From Pseudomonadota bacterium (lineage in GTDB: Bacteria; Pseudomonadota; Gammaproteobacteria; Xanthomonadales; Rhodanobacteraceae): DNA of 55,092 nucleotides. Location of the stretch: positions 1-55,092 of the forward strand of contig JAFEFS010000070.1 in assembly GCA_018240465.1 (NCBI GenBank), written 5' to 3'. The notes beneath the pieces are model-generated. The model was not told the origin of the DNA and ran no database searches. It worked only from the letters and a program-made list of their open reading frames with translations. Numbering within the stretch: the stretch's first letter is position 1; every line of letters begins with the position of its first letter. Positions 40,937-50,146 of this stretch are shown one piece after another. Both the position numbers and the translations under genes were made by a program.

Positions 40937-41704
40937 ATGTACACCCAGTGTCCCGAGTGTCTGACGATCTACATGGTCGTGCCCGAAGCCCTGGCCCAGG
41001 CGCGCGGCAGCGTCGTGTGCAAACACTGCACGGCCGTGTTCGACGCCCTGCGCACGCTGACCGGCGACCTGCCGGTCGGAGCCCAACGTCTTGTCGAGCA
41101 CGAATCCGGCACGGCAATCCCCGAGTTGACGCTGCCGATCATGCGGCCCATGGCGGCTGCGGAAACCACCACCCGCCCGCCTGTCCATGCCGCACCGCCG
41201 CCTGAGTTCGCGCGCGCGCATCGGGCGAAGCACGCTTCCTCGGGCTGGCTCTGGAAAGGTGGCATCGCCTTGCTCCTGCCGCTGCTGCTCATCCAGCTCG
41301 CCTGGGCCGAACGTCGCGAGTTGCTGCAGAACCCGACCTCGCGTGCCTGGCTCGAACGCGGCTGCAGGTTTCTGCGTTGCACGTTGCCGCTCGCCCACGA
41401 TGCGGAAGCCCTGGTCCTGCTTTCGCGCGACGTACGCCCGCACCCGTCGGTGCCGAGTGCGCTGATCATCTCGGCGACGCTGCGCAATGACGCGGACGTG
41501 GCCCAGGCATTTCCGACCGTCGAGATCACCCTGACCGACCTCGACGAGCAGCGCATCGCGATGCGTCGCTTCAAGCCTGCCGAATACCTCGGCGACGCCC
41601 GTACGCTGAGCTCGGGCCTCGCCGCGCACGGCTCGACCGCGCTCGTGTTCGAGGTTGCCGACCCGGGCAAGAACGCGGTGGCCTACGAATTCAAGTTCCT
41701 CTGA
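40937..41704 (+). CDS. MJ0042-type zinc-ribbon / DUF3426 membrane protein
   Basis: A 255-residue protein. The N-terminus is a zinc ribbon with Cys5/Cys8 (QCPECLTIYMVV) and Cys28/Cys31 (VVCKHCTAVFDAL). A variable linker (residues ~60-105) is followed by one membrane helix (GGIALLLPLLLIQLAWAERR). The periplasmic DUF3426 domain includes PHPSVPSALIISATLRNDAD, FPTVEITLTDLDEQRIAMRR and FKPAEYL. These proteins lie between prmA and fis in many Lysobacterales and are of unknown function. The ribbon is expected in the cytoplasm. Confidence 0.88.
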   Translation: MYTQCPECLTIYMVVPEALAQARGSVVCKHCTAVFDALRTLTGDLPVGAQRLVEHESGTAIPELTLPIMRPMAAAETTTRPPVHAAPPPEFARAHRAKHASSGWLWKGGIALLLPLLLIQLAWAERRELLQNPTSRAWLERGCRFLRCTLPLAHDAEALVLLSRDVRPHPSVPSALIISATLRNDADVAQAFPTVEITLTDLDEQRIAMRRFKPAEYLGDARTLSSGLAAHGSTALVFEVADPGKNAVAYEFKFL

Positions 41705-41825
41705 GTCCGCCCCGTCCATTCCCGGATGCGGAAGTCGGGCGCAGGTTCCTGTGCGGCCACTCTTGCGGATGGATGCGGGGCCACGACCGACCACCGCCGA
41801 GATCTGGTGCGGATCAAAAAAATAC

Positions 41826-41854
41826 TTAACTCGCAGGCGCTGCGGCGATAGACT
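41826..41854 (+). promoter_or_regulatory. Predicted fis promoter
   Basis: TTAACT (-35, 41826-41831), a 17-base spacer, and TAGACT (-10, 41849-41854). It would give a leader of about 90 bases before fis that contains the stem-loop at 41878-41899. Confidence 0.5.
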
Positions 41855-41877
41855 ACCCGACCCGCGTTGCGAATTCT

Positions 41878-41899
41878 TCGGCTTCGCCCACGAAGCCGA
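41878..41899 (+). other. Stem-loop in the fis leader
   Basis: TCGGCTTCG pairs perfectly with CGAAGCCGA across the loop CCCA (9 bp stem). It is followed by TCCGGG, not by a T-run, so it is not an intrinsic terminator. It lies ~24 bases into the predicted transcript and could affect translation or stability. Confidence 0.5.
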
Positions 41900-41952
41900 T
41901 CCGGGATTGCCGTATCAGGGAAGAACCAAGAGCAAACTTAGGTACCCGCACG

Positions 41953-42225
41953 ATGAACGCCGCACCCAACCTGCGCCTGAGCGAGGCGACCGAGTCCGCG
42001 CTGCAGCCGGCACTGCGCGAATGCGTCGCGCGCGCGGTGCGCCGCTACCTGCACGACATGGACGGCGAAGCCTGCGGCTTGTACGGGATCGTGCTCGATG
42101 AAGTCGAGTCGCCGCTGTTGCGCGAGGTGATAAATTGGGCCGGCGGCAACCAGAGCAAGGCGGCCGCGGCGCTCGGGATCAACCGCGCGACGTTGCGCAA
42201 GAAGCTGGCCGCGCACGGGTTGTAG
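41953..42225 (+). CDS. fis: Fis-family nucleoid protein
   Basis: A 90-residue protein. The C-terminal helix-turn-helix is WAGGNQSKAAAALGINRATLRKKL, almost the E. coli sequence. The middle helices include YLHDMDGEACGLYGIVLDEV and ESPLLREVI. Fis bends DNA and acts on growth-phase gene control, recombination and rRNA promoters. Length is close to the 98 residues of E. coli Fis. It has its own promoter and structured leader and precedes purH. Confidence 0.93.
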   Translation: MNAAPNLRLSEATESALQPALRECVARAVRRYLHDMDGEACGLYGIVLDEVESPLLREVINWAGGNQSKAAAALGINRATLRKKLAAHGL

Positions 42226-42259
42226 TCCCCCGCCGCCGGCAACCGTTCGAACAGACGGC

Positions 42260-42265
42260 TATAAT
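42260..42265 (+). promoter_or_regulatory. -10 box upstream of purH
   Basis: A perfect TATAAT lies 94 bases before the purH start and 35 bases after fis. The -35 region (around 42237) is weak. The long leader suggests post-initiation control is possible, but no riboswitch motif was recognised. Confidence 0.5.
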
Positions 42266-42359
42266 TTCCGCTTGAAATTTTTGCGGTCGCGACCGATCGC
42301 GACATTCGAACCGCGGCCATGCGTGGCCGCATTTCCCAAACAAAGCTGCGGAAACTCCC

Positions 42360-43967
42360 ATGTCCGACTCCCCCGTACCGGTCCGGCGCGCGCTGCTCAG
42401 CGTCTCCGACAAGACTGGCCTGATCGAACTCGCGCGCGCGCTCGCGGCGCGCAACGTCGAACTGCTGTCCACCGGCGGCACGGCCAAGGCGCTGCGCGAG
42501 GCCGGCATTGCGGTGAAGGACGTCAGCGACGTAACCGGCTTTCCCGAGATCATGGACGGCCGCGTGAAAACCCTGCATCCGAAGGTGCATGGCGGCCTGC
42601 TCGGCCGGCGCGGCACCGACGATGCGGTGATGGCCGAACTCGGCATCCAGACTGTCGACCTGCTCGTGCTGAACCTCTATCCGTTCGAGGCTACCGTCGC
42701 CAGGCCTGACTGCACGCTCGACGACGCGATCGAGAACATCGACATCGGCGGCCCGGCGATGCTGCGCTCGGCGGCGAAGAACTGGAACGACGTGGGCGTG
42801 CTCACCTCGCCGGATCAGTACGCGGCGGCGCTCGCCGAAATCGAACAGCATGGCGGCCTTTCGCGTGCCACCCGCTTCCGGCTGGCCGTCGCTGCGTTCA
42901 ACAACGTGGCCAACTACGACGGCGCGATCAGCGACTACCTCTCCGCTCTGAAACTCGACGAAGCGCATGAGCACATCGTCGGCCACGAGGCTTTCCCCGC
43001 GCAGGCCAACGGCCGCTTCGTCAAGCTGATGGATCTGCGCTACGGCGAGAACCCGCACCAGAGCGCCGCTTTCTACCGCGACCTGCATCCAACAGCGGGC
43101 ACGCTGGCCACGTTCCAGCAACTGCAAGGCAAGGAACTTTCGTTCAACAACATTGCCGATGCCGACGCCGCGTGGGAATGCGTGCGCAGCTTCGTCAAGC
43201 CGGCCTGCGTGATCGTCAAGCACGCCAACCCCTGCGGCGTGGCGGTGAGCCTCGACGGCATCGGCAAGGCCTATGACCTCGCCTGGCAGACCGACCCGAC
43301 TTCCGCGTTCGGCGGCATCATCGCGTTCAACCGCGAGGTGGACGGCGCCACCGCGCAGGCCATCGTGTCGCGCCAGTTTGTCGAAGTGGTGCTGGCGCCT
43401 GCGTACAGCGAGGACGCACTCAAGGCGTTCGCGAAGAAGGGCAACGTGCGCGTGCTCGAAATCCCGCTGCCGCCCGGCACCGATCTGGTCGCCGCGCATC
43501 CCGGCGCCAACTCCAGGCGCGTCGGCTCGGGCCTGTTGATCCAGACTGCGGACACCGGCATGGTCAAGGCGGAGGACTTGAAGGTGGCGACGAAAATCGC
43601 GCCCACGCCGCAGCAGATCGACGATCTGATCTTCGCCTGGAAGGTGGCGAAATTCGTCAAGTCCAACGCCATCGTCTACGCGAAGAATCGCCAGACCATC
43701 GGCATCGGCGCCGGCCAGATGAGCCGCGTCTACAGCGCGAAGATCGCCGGCATCAAGGCCGCCGACGAGAAGCTCGAAGTGCGCGGCTCGGTGATGGCCA
43801 GCGATGCGTTCTTCCCGTTCCGCGACGGCATCGACGCGGCGGCGGCGGCAGGCATCGCTGCGGTGATCCAGCCCGGCGGCTCGATGCGCGATGCCGAGGT
43901 GATCGCCGCCGCCGACGAGCATGGCCTGGCGATGGTGTTCACCGGCATGCGGCATTTCCGCCACTGA
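42360..43967 (+). CDS. purH: Bifunctional AICAR transformylase / IMP cyclohydrolase
   Basis: A 535-residue protein. The N-terminal ~200 residues form the IMP cyclohydrolase ([71 protein letters not shown]). The rest is the AICAR transformylase ([70 protein letters not shown]). It does the last two steps of IMP synthesis using 10-formyl-tetrahydrofolate. Length is standard (~525-535). Confidence 0.98.
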   Translation: MSDSPVPVRRALLSVSDKTGLIELARALAARNVELLSTGGTAKALREAGIAVKDVSDVTGFPEIMDGRVKTLHPKVHGGLLGRRGTDDAVMAELGIQTVDLLVLNLYPFEATVARPDCTLDDAIENIDIGGPAMLRSAAKNWNDVGVLTSPDQYAAALAEIEQHGGLSRATRFRLAVAAFNNVANYDGAISDYLSALKLDEAHEHIVGHEAFPAQANGRFVKLMDLRYGENPHQSAAFYRDLHPTAGTLATFQQLQGKELSFNNIADADAAWECVRSFVKPACVIVKHANPCGVAVSLDGIGKAYDLAWQTDPTSAFGGIIAFNREVDGATAQAIVSRQFVEVVLAPAYSEDALKAFAKKGNVRVLEIPLPPGTDLVAAHPGANSRRVGSGLLIQTADTGMVKAEDLKVATKIAPTPQQIDDLIFAWKVAKFVKSNAIVYAKNRQTIGIGAGQMSRVYSAKIAGIKAADEKLEVRGSVMASDAFFPFRDGIDAAAAAGIAAVIQPGGSMRDAEVIAAADEHGLAMVFTGMRHFRH

Positions 43968-44092
43968 AAAATTTCTGAACGGCGAGCGCGTTGCGCCAGA
44001 AATCCGCCATATTCGACCGCTTAGATTGAAGTCGTCGCACCGGCGACTGGCGCGACCGCAGCAACGTTCCGAGCCAACCAACGGAGTGTCCA

Positions 44093-44911
44093 ATGAATCG
44101 CAACCTGAATTCGATGGGTCTCGTCCTTGCCCTTGCCGCCATCTCGGCCGCGGCCGTCCAGCCTGCGTCGTCCGGCGCGCTCGACGGCTGGCTGAAATCG
44201 CAGTACGGCGCGCAGGCCAACGTGGCCCATGCATGGAAAGGAACCGACTGGAAGAACCCGCAAGCCGATTCCGGTCCGGCATCCGCCACCGAGCAGCGCG
44301 TCTGCCTGGATTCGACCCCGCAGCCGAAAGCGCCTCGTTTCGTCGCCGTATGCACGACCGTCAAGGATGCGGGCCCGCCCACGCCGGGACTGGTCGATCT
44401 CTGGCAGATCGACGCCGCCAACTCGCAACCGGCGCTGTTCAAGCGCGAGGTGCCAGCCGGATGGGGGGCGGGTGCGCCGGGAAAAGTGAGCGTGGTACAA
44501 GTGGGTCCGGATCGATTCGCCTTCCGCGTCGAATCTGGCGCGACCAACATGGGCAGCAATGTCGGCGTGTCGGAGTTGTATCTCGCACAGAACGGCACGC
44601 TCGCCTCCTGGTTCGCATATCCGCACATTTCCGACTACAACGGCGCCTTCGAGTCGAACGACCCGAGCAAATGCCGATCCGATGCGGAATGCGGCAAAAA
44701 ATTCGGCTATTCGACGACCTGCGAACTCCACGTGGATCGAACCAAACAGACCGACGGATACTATGCACTGTCGATCCGCGTGCAAGGCATCGATCGAGGG
44801 CGCCCGATCCACCGCAGCATCCCAGTGCCGCTCGTCGACGGCAAACCTTCGTTGACGCCGGCCGAACTGAAAAAACTCGAATGCAGCAGAAACTCCAGCT
44901 GGGATCAATAA
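44093..44911 (+). CDS. Secreted protein of unknown function between purH and purD
   Basis: A 272-residue protein, start at 44093 after GGAG. A signal peptide is clear (MNRNLNSMGLVLALAAISAA, cleavage near Ala-20 to Ala-27). The mature protein is Ser/Gly/Ala-rich with several Cys (EQRVCLD, AVCTTV, KCRSDAECGKKFG, TTCEL, KKLECSRN), probably disulfide-bonded in the periplasm. The central part is likely beta-rich (KVSVVQVGPDRFAFRVESGA, VSELYLAQNGTLASWFAYPH). I do not recognise a family. Position between two purine genes looks incidental, as this protein is exported; it may be a lineage-specific insertion. Confidence 0.75.
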   Translation: MNRNLNSMGLVLALAAISAAAVQPASSGALDGWLKSQYGAQANVAHAWKGTDWKNPQADSGPASATEQRVCLDSTPQPKAPRFVAVCTTVKDAGPPTPGLVDLWQIDAANSQPALFKREVPAGWGAGAPGKVSVVQVGPDRFAFRVESGATNMGSNVGVSELYLAQNGTLASWFAYPHISDYNGAFESNDPSKCRSDAECGKKFGYSTTCELHVDRTKQTDGYYALSIRVQGIDRGRPIHRSIPVPLVDGKPSLTPAELKKLECSRNSSWDQ

Positions 44912-44990
44912 TGCAAACGATCATCGCCAGCGACGGGCAAGCGCTCGCACGGCCTCTGGTTTCGCCAGCGCGGAAACGGCACGCGACACC

Positions 44991-46298
44991 ATGAAGGTGC
45001 TCGTCGTCGGCTCGGGCGGGCGCGAACATGCGCTGGCGTGGAAGCTCAGGCAATCCTCGCGCGTCGACGAAGTGATCGTCGCGCCGGGGAATGCCGGCAC
45101 GGCGCAGGAACCGGGCGTGCGCAACGCGTCGATCGCGGCGACCGATATCGAGGCGTTGCTGCATTTTGCCCGAGTGGAAAACGTCGCATTAACCGTGATC
45201 GGCCCCGAGGCTCCGCTGGTTGCGGGCATCGTGGATCGATTCAACGCAGCCGGATTGAAGTGCTTCGGTCCGAGCGCGAAGGCCGCACAGCTCGAAGGCT
45301 CGAAAGCCTTCGCCAAGGATTTCCTCGCCCGTCACCGTATCCCGACCGCGCACTACGCCGTGTTCACCGAACTCGCGCCGGCGCTCGCCCACGTACGTGC
45401 GCATGGCGCGCCGATCGTGATCAAGGCCGACGGCCTCGCCGCGGGCAAGGGCGTGGTCGTGGCGATGACGCTGGCCGAAGCCGAGCGCGCGCTCGAGGAC
45501 ATGCTCGGCGCCAACACGCTGGGCGCGGCCGGCGCGCGCGTCGTCATCGAGGAATTCCTCGACGGCGAAGAGGCGAGTTACATCGTCATCGCCGACGGCC
45601 GGCACGCGCTGCCGATGGCCACGAGCCAGGACCACAAGCGAGTCGGCGACGGCGACACGGGAGCAAACACGGGAGGCATGGGCGCGTACTCGCCCGCGCC
45701 CGTGGTGACGCCCGAAGTCGAAGCGCGCGTGCTGCGCGAGGTGATCGCGCCGACGCTCGCCGGCATGGCCGCCGACGGCACGCCGTTCACCGGTTTCCTC
45801 TACGCCGGCCTGATGATCGATGGGTCAGGTGCGCCGAAGGTGATCGAGTTCAACGTGCGCTTCGGCGATCCGGAGACGCAGCCGATCATGCTGCGTCTGC
45901 AATCCGATCTGCTCGAACTGATCGAGGCCGCGCTGGACGGCAAGCTGGATGCGCAACGCACGCGATGGGATGCACGGCCCGCGATCGGCGTCGTCCTCGC
46001 CGCGCACGGCTATCCGGGCACGGTGCGCACGGGCGACGCGATCAGCGGCCACGATGCCGACTTCGGCGCCGAGGTGAAGGTGTTCCATGCCGGCACGAAA
46101 ACCGAGAACGGCCGCGTCGTGACCGCGGGCGGACGCGTGCTGACCGTGTGCGCACTCGGCGCGGAGCCCGGATCGAGTCCGGGGCAGGCTCTGCGCGCGG
46201 CGCAACACAGCGCCTACGCCGCGATGGCTAGGATCGCCTGCGCCGGCGCGTTCCATCGCAGCGATATCGGCCACCGCGCACTGCATCGCGGCGACTGA
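44991..46298 (+). CDS. purD: Phosphoribosylamine-glycine ligase (GAR synthetase)
   Basis: A 435-residue ATP-grasp enzyme. It begins MKVLVVGSGGREHALAWKLR. Other landmarks are VIGPEAPLVAGIVDRFNAAG, FAKDFLARHRIPTAHYAVFT, VIKADGLAAGKGVVVAMTLA, TSQDHKRVGDGDTGANTGGM and IEFNVRFGDPETQPIMLRLQ. It joins glycine to 5-phosphoribosylamine, the second step of purine synthesis. Length is typical (~425-430). It converges on the TPR gene with an 8 bp gap. Confidence 0.98.
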   Translation: MKVLVVGSGGREHALAWKLRQSSRVDEVIVAPGNAGTAQEPGVRNASIAATDIEALLHFARVENVALTVIGPEAPLVAGIVDRFNAAGLKCFGPSAKAAQLEGSKAFAKDFLARHRIPTAHYAVFTELAPALAHVRAHGAPIVIKADGLAAGKGVVVAMTLAEAERALEDMLGANTLGAAGARVVIEEFLDGEEASYIVIADGRHALPMATSQDHKRVGDGDTGANTGGMGAYSPAPVVTPEVEARVLREVIAPTLAGMAADGTPFTGFLYAGLMIDGSGAPKVIEFNVRFGDPETQPIMLRLQSDLLELIEAALDGKLDAQRTRWDARPAIGVVLAAHGYPGTVRTGDAISGHDADFGAEVKVFHAGTKTENGRVVTAGGRVLTVCALGAEPGSSPGQALRAAQHSAYAAMARIACAGAFHRSDIGHRALHRGD

Positions 46299-46306
46299 GC
46301 GGGCGT

Positions 46307-47935
46307 CTACTTCTGCACCGGGCCGGGCGGCGGCGCGGCTGGCGCGGCCCGCATCGCCGGCGCCTTGAAGTACGGATGCTCCGCCGGCCACGGGCGATCC
46401 GGCACCTGCTGCTTGACGAATTGCTGCATCGTGGAGCGGAGCATCGCCGCCGCCTCGGGGTTGCGCGCACGCGTCGCCTCGAAAATCGCCTGCGCCTGGT
46501 ATTCCTGCGCGTCCTTGAACTTGGCGTGCGCGGCCAGCGCGAGCGCGAGCGCGGCCGCATTCGCCGCATCCGGACGCTGCTTGTACAGCAACTGGCCGTA
46601 GTCGAGCGCGACGTCGCGCGTCTTCGCATCCGCCGCCTCGCAGGTGCTGGCGACGCGCACGAAGATCTGCAACAGATCACCATCGTTCTTGCGCCGCTCG
46701 AGCACGCCGTTGATCGCCTGCAGCGCGCCGTCGCATTTGCCCTGCGCCGTGAGCGCGGCGACGAGGTGCGCGTACGCAGTCGCGCTGTCGGGCTGCAGCG
46801 CGATCAGGCCGCGATACTGTTCGGCGGCCTGCGCGTAGCGTGCACGGCGCATCTCGGCATCGCCGAGCAGCAGCCAGGAATCGGGCAGTTTGCGATCGAG
46901 TTTCTGCGCCTGCCGGTATTCGTCGTACGCCTTCGCGTCGTTCCCGGCGAATTCGGCGACGATGCCGCTGGCCACGCGCGCGGTAGCGCTGTCGGACTTT
47001 GCCTTGAGCGCCTGGTCGACATAGGACTGTGCGACGGCCTGGTTGCCGAGCGTCGCCTCGATGCGCGCAGCGAACGCCAGTGCCTCGACGTCGTCCGGCG
47101 TCTCCTTCAGCACCGCGGCGAGGGTGTCGCGCGCACCTTGGATGTTGCCCTGCTGGGCAAAGCTGCGCGCCTCGGCCAACGTGCCGCCGGCCTGCTGCGG
47201 CGCGGCGAGCATGCCGGCGACAAGCGGATCATCGAGCGCCGCGGCGCCACGGCCCGCCTTCGCCCGCGCCTCGTCGGCGGCCTTGGCGTTGTTCTGCCCG
47301 GCGTAGGCGTCGGCAAGATCGGCGTACAGGCCGGTCGCCTGCGGATCGAGCCTGAGCGCCTTGTTGAGCGCCTCGACCGCGTCGGCGTAGCGCTTCTGTT
47401 TGAGCGCGAGCTGACCGAGCATCGCGAACGCGACCGGCGCGTCGGCGTGTTCGCGCGCCGCATCCTCGAGCAGCTTGCGCGCGCCGGCAGTGTCGCCGAG
47501 ATCGACGAGCGTGTCGGCAAGCCGATAGCGGATCGGCAGATAGACCTTGTCGCGCTCGAGCGCGGCCTGGAAATTCGCGCGCGCATCCTCGTTGCGCTTG
47601 AGCTTGCGCGCGATCACTCCGCGCAGGTAGAACCAGCGGCCATCGTTCGGATTGACCTGGGTGGCGTCGTAGAAAGCAACCGCCGCGGCTTCGTCGAAAC
47701 CATTGCGCGCGTACAGCGCACCGAGATCGGCGTAGGCCTGCGCGAGCGGCGGACCGACCAGATCGGCCCTGGCCTTGTCGATCACCGCGCGCTCGTCGGC
47801 GATCTTCTTCGCAGCGTCCGCCGCCAATTTCGAGGTATCGGGTGTCGGCACGGGCTGCAATGCGCCGTCGGCATGGGCCACGACCGCGGCGAGGGCGAGC
47901 AGAAGGGAGGCGGAAAGCCGTAGAGAATTGCGCAT
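46307..47935 (-). CDS. Exported TPR-repeat protein
   Basis: A 542-residue protein, start at 47935 (MRNSLRLSASLLLALAAVVA) with a signal peptide ending near AHA. It is then built from about 9-10 tetratricopeptide repeats, for example AYADLGALYARNGFDEAAAV, FAMLGQLALKQKRYADAVEA, LYADLADAYAGQNNAKAADE and SWLLLGDAEMRRARYAQAAE. The C-terminus is Pro/Ala-rich (AMRAAPAAPPPGPVQK). Such periplasmic TPR superhelices act as scaffolds for envelope complexes; no specific partner is suggested by the neighbours. Transcription is leftward and it has no operon partner here. Confidence 0.85.
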   Translation of the reverse strand: MRNSLRLSASLLLALAAVVAHADGALQPVPTPDTSKLAADAAKKIADERAVIDKARADLVGPPLAQAYADLGALYARNGFDEAAAVAFYDATQVNPNDGRWFYLRGVIARKLKRNEDARANFQAALERDKVYLPIRYRLADTLVDLGDTAGARKLLEDAAREHADAPVAFAMLGQLALKQKRYADAVEALNKALRLDPQATGLYADLADAYAGQNNAKAADEARAKAGRGAAALDDPLVAGMLAAPQQAGGTLAEARSFAQQGNIQGARDTLAAVLKETPDDVEALAFAARIEATLGNQAVAQSYVDQALKAKSDSATARVASGIVAEFAGNDAKAYDEYRQAQKLDRKLPDSWLLLGDAEMRRARYAQAAEQYRGLIALQPDSATAYAHLVAALTAQGKCDGALQAINGVLERRKNDGDLLQIFVRVASTCEAADAKTRDVALDYGQLLYKQRPDAANAAALALALAAHAKFKDAQEYQAQAIFEATRARNPEAAAMLRSTMQQFVKQQVPDRPWPAEHPYFKAPAMRAAPAAPPPGPVQK

Positions 47936-48138
47936 GGATATGTCCGGAAACCAGGTTCTCGAACCGCGTAGTTTATCAGCGCTCAGGTTTGCTACTCTGG
48001 CCGCGGGGTGAACGACGACCCGGCACGACGCGAGGCACGATACGCGGGGTCTCGCGTCGCGATACGCCGGCACACAGCGCCGCAGTGCGCGTCGTTTTCA
48101 GACAATATGGCCGCAGCGCCGATAACGCAGAGGTAGCG

Positions 48139-50025
48139 ATGTCCGACCACAGCCAGTTCCGCCTGTTGCGCGAACGCCGCTTCCTGCCGTTTTTCCTGAC
48201 CCAGGCACTGGGCGCATTCAACGACAACGTCTTCCGCGTCGCGACGATCCTGCTGATCGGTTTCAGCATGAGCCTGCCCGACGAGAAGGTTGCCTTCTAC
48301 AACAACATCGCGCCGGCACTGTTCATCCTGCCATTCTTCCTTTTCTCCGCCTCGGCCGGCCAACTCGCGGAGAAGTTCGAGAAAACACGCATCATCCGCT
48401 TCGTCAAACTGTTCGAGATCGCCGCGATGGCGATTGCGACCTGGGGCTTCGTCACCCGCAGCCCGTGGCTGCTGCTGTTCGTGCTGTTTCTGATGGGCGC
48501 GCATTCGACCCTGTTCGGGCCGATCAAGTACGCGATCCTGCCGCAGGCGTTGGACGAAAGCGAACTGGTTGGCGGCAATGCGCTGGTTGAAACCGCAACC
48601 CAGCTCGCGATCCTGTTCGGCATGATGGTCGGCGGCGCGTTGATGGCCACGGGCGGCGCGAACGGACCGCTGCTCGCTTCGATCGCCGTGCTCTGTGTCG
48701 CCGCCGCCGGCTACCTCGTCTGCCGCGCGATCCCGCCCGCACCGCCGACCGCGCCCGGATTGCGCTTCAACTGGAACATCCTTTCCGAGACCTGGCGCGT
48801 GATGCGCTTCGCCGCGCGAGATCGCACCGTATTCAACTCGGTGCTCGGCATCTCCTGGTTCTGGTTCTTCGGTATCGTCGTCACCGCGCAGCTGCCGAGC
48901 TATACGAAGATCTTTCTCGGCGGCAACGACGCGGTGTTCACGTTCACGCTCGCGCTGTTCTCGATCGGCACCGGCATCGGCTCGCTGCTATGCGAGCGCC
49001 TGTCCGGGCACAAGGTCGAAATCGGCCTGGTGCCGTTCGGTTCGATCGGCATCACCCTGTTCGGCGTCGACCTGTATTTCGCGCGTCCGCATCCGGCGCC
49101 GGTGCAAGGGTTGGGGCCACTCGAATTCCTGCATTCCGCGGGCGGCTGGCACATCGCGTTCGACCTCACCCTGATCGGCGTGTTCGCCGGCTTCTACATC
49201 GTGCCGCTGTTCGCGCTCGTGCAGAGCCGCGCCGAGCGCGACCAGCTTTCGCGCATCATCGCCGGCAACAACATCATCAACGCGCTGTTCATGGTCGCGG
49301 CGACGGCGCTGTCGCTCGCGCTGCTCAACGCGGCGCATTTCACCATCCCCCAGTTATTTCTCGTCGCCGCGCTGCTCAACGCCGCCGTTGCGATCTACAT
49401 CTACACGCTGGTACCGGAATTCCTGCTGCGCTTCGTCGACTGGATCCTGATTTCGCTGCTCTACCGCGTCCGCACTGAAGGCCTCGACAACATTCCGGAG
49501 GAGGGCCCGGCAGTGCTCGTCTGCAACCATGTCAGCTTCATGGATGCGCAGATCGTGCTCGGCTGCATCCGCCGGCCGGTACGCTTCGTCATGTACTACA
49601 AGATCTTCAACACGCCGCTGCGGCCGCTGTTCAAGGCGATGAAGGCGATCCCGATCGCAGGCGCAAAGGAAAACCCCGAACTGTTGCAACGTGCGTTCGC
49701 GGAAGTCGACAAGGAGCTGGCCTTGGGCAACCTCGTCTGTATCTTCCCGGAAGGCGGCATCACGCGCGACGGCGATATCGCGCCGTTCCGTCCCGGTATC
49801 GAACGCATCCTCGCCACGCAGCCCGTGCCCGTAGTGCCGATGGCCCTGCGCGGGCTCTGGGGCAGCATCTTCAGCCGCAAGGATTCCTGGCTCAACCGCG
49901 CGCGCCTGCCGCGCCGCTTCCGCGCGCGCATCGAACTCGTCGCCGGCCCGGCCGTACCGGCGGCGCAGGCGACTGCAGCCATGCTCGAAGCAAAGGTGCG
50001 TGCATTGCGCGGCAATTCAGCGTGA
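48139..50025 (+). CDS. MFS lysophospholipid transporter fused to a PlsC-type acyltransferase
   Basis: A 628-residue protein, start at 48139 after AGAGG. Residues 1-~410 are an LplT-like MFS transporter (FLTQALGAFNDNVFRVATIL, GAHSTLFGPIKYAILPQALD, IIAGNNIINALFMVAATALS). Residues ~430-628 are an acyltransferase with the HX4D motif CNHVSFMDAQIVL, then MYYKIFNTPLRPLFKAMKAI and the FPEGGITRDG motif. E. coli splits this job between LplT and Aas (acyltransferase plus acyl-ACP synthetase). Here transporter and acyltransferase are one chain and the synthetase domain is absent. It probably flips lysophospholipid inward and reacylates it. Confidence 0.88.
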   Translation: MSDHSQFRLLRERRFLPFFLTQALGAFNDNVFRVATILLIGFSMSLPDEKVAFYNNIAPALFILPFFLFSASAGQLAEKFEKTRIIRFVKLFEIAAMAIATWGFVTRSPWLLLFVLFLMGAHSTLFGPIKYAILPQALDESELVGGNALVETATQLAILFGMMVGGALMATGGANGPLLASIAVLCVAAAGYLVCRAIPPAPPTAPGLRFNWNILSETWRVMRFAARDRTVFNSVLGISWFWFFGIVVTAQLPSYTKIFLGGNDAVFTFTLALFSIGTGIGSLLCERLSGHKVEIGLVPFGSIGITLFGVDLYFARPHPAPVQGLGPLEFLHSAGGWHIAFDLTLIGVFAGFYIVPLFALVQSRAERDQLSRIIAGNNIINALFMVAATALSLALLNAAHFTIPQLFLVAALLNAAVAIYIYTLVPEFLLRFVDWILISLLYRVRTEGLDNIPEEGPAVLVCNHVSFMDAQIVLGCIRRPVRFVMYYKIFNTPLRPLFKAMKAIPIAGAKENPELLQRAFAEVDKELALGNLVCIFPEGGITRDGDIAPFRPGIERILATQPVPVVPMALRGLWGSIFSRKDSWLNRARLPRRFRARIELVAGPAVPAAQATAAMLEAKVRALRGNSA

Positions 50026-50042
50026 GATCGAGAACACCTTGA

Positions 50043-50125
50043 CCACGGATTGCACGGATAGAGCAGAACCAGAAAATTTTTTTCTTTATCCGTGTTGATC
50101 GGCTCGTATCAGTCCCGATCCGTGG
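50043..50125. repeat. Nested inverted repeats between convergent genes
   Basis: The word CACGGAT occurs four times, twice direct and twice inverted. CCACGGAT (50043-50050) pairs with ATCCGTGG (50118-50125), and CACGGATA (50053-50060) pairs with TATCCGTG (50087-50094). The inner loop has a run of seven T. The element fills the gap between the stops of the acyltransferase gene and ampE. It could terminate transcription or be a dispersed intergenic repeat. Confidence 0.6.
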
Positions 50126-50146
50126 CCAACACTCTCGATTTGCTTC

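Noticed and set aside
46376..47923. Long open frame antisense to the exported TPR protein
   Set aside because: Arg-rich low-complexity translation with no domain; the TPR frame has a signal peptide and repeats.
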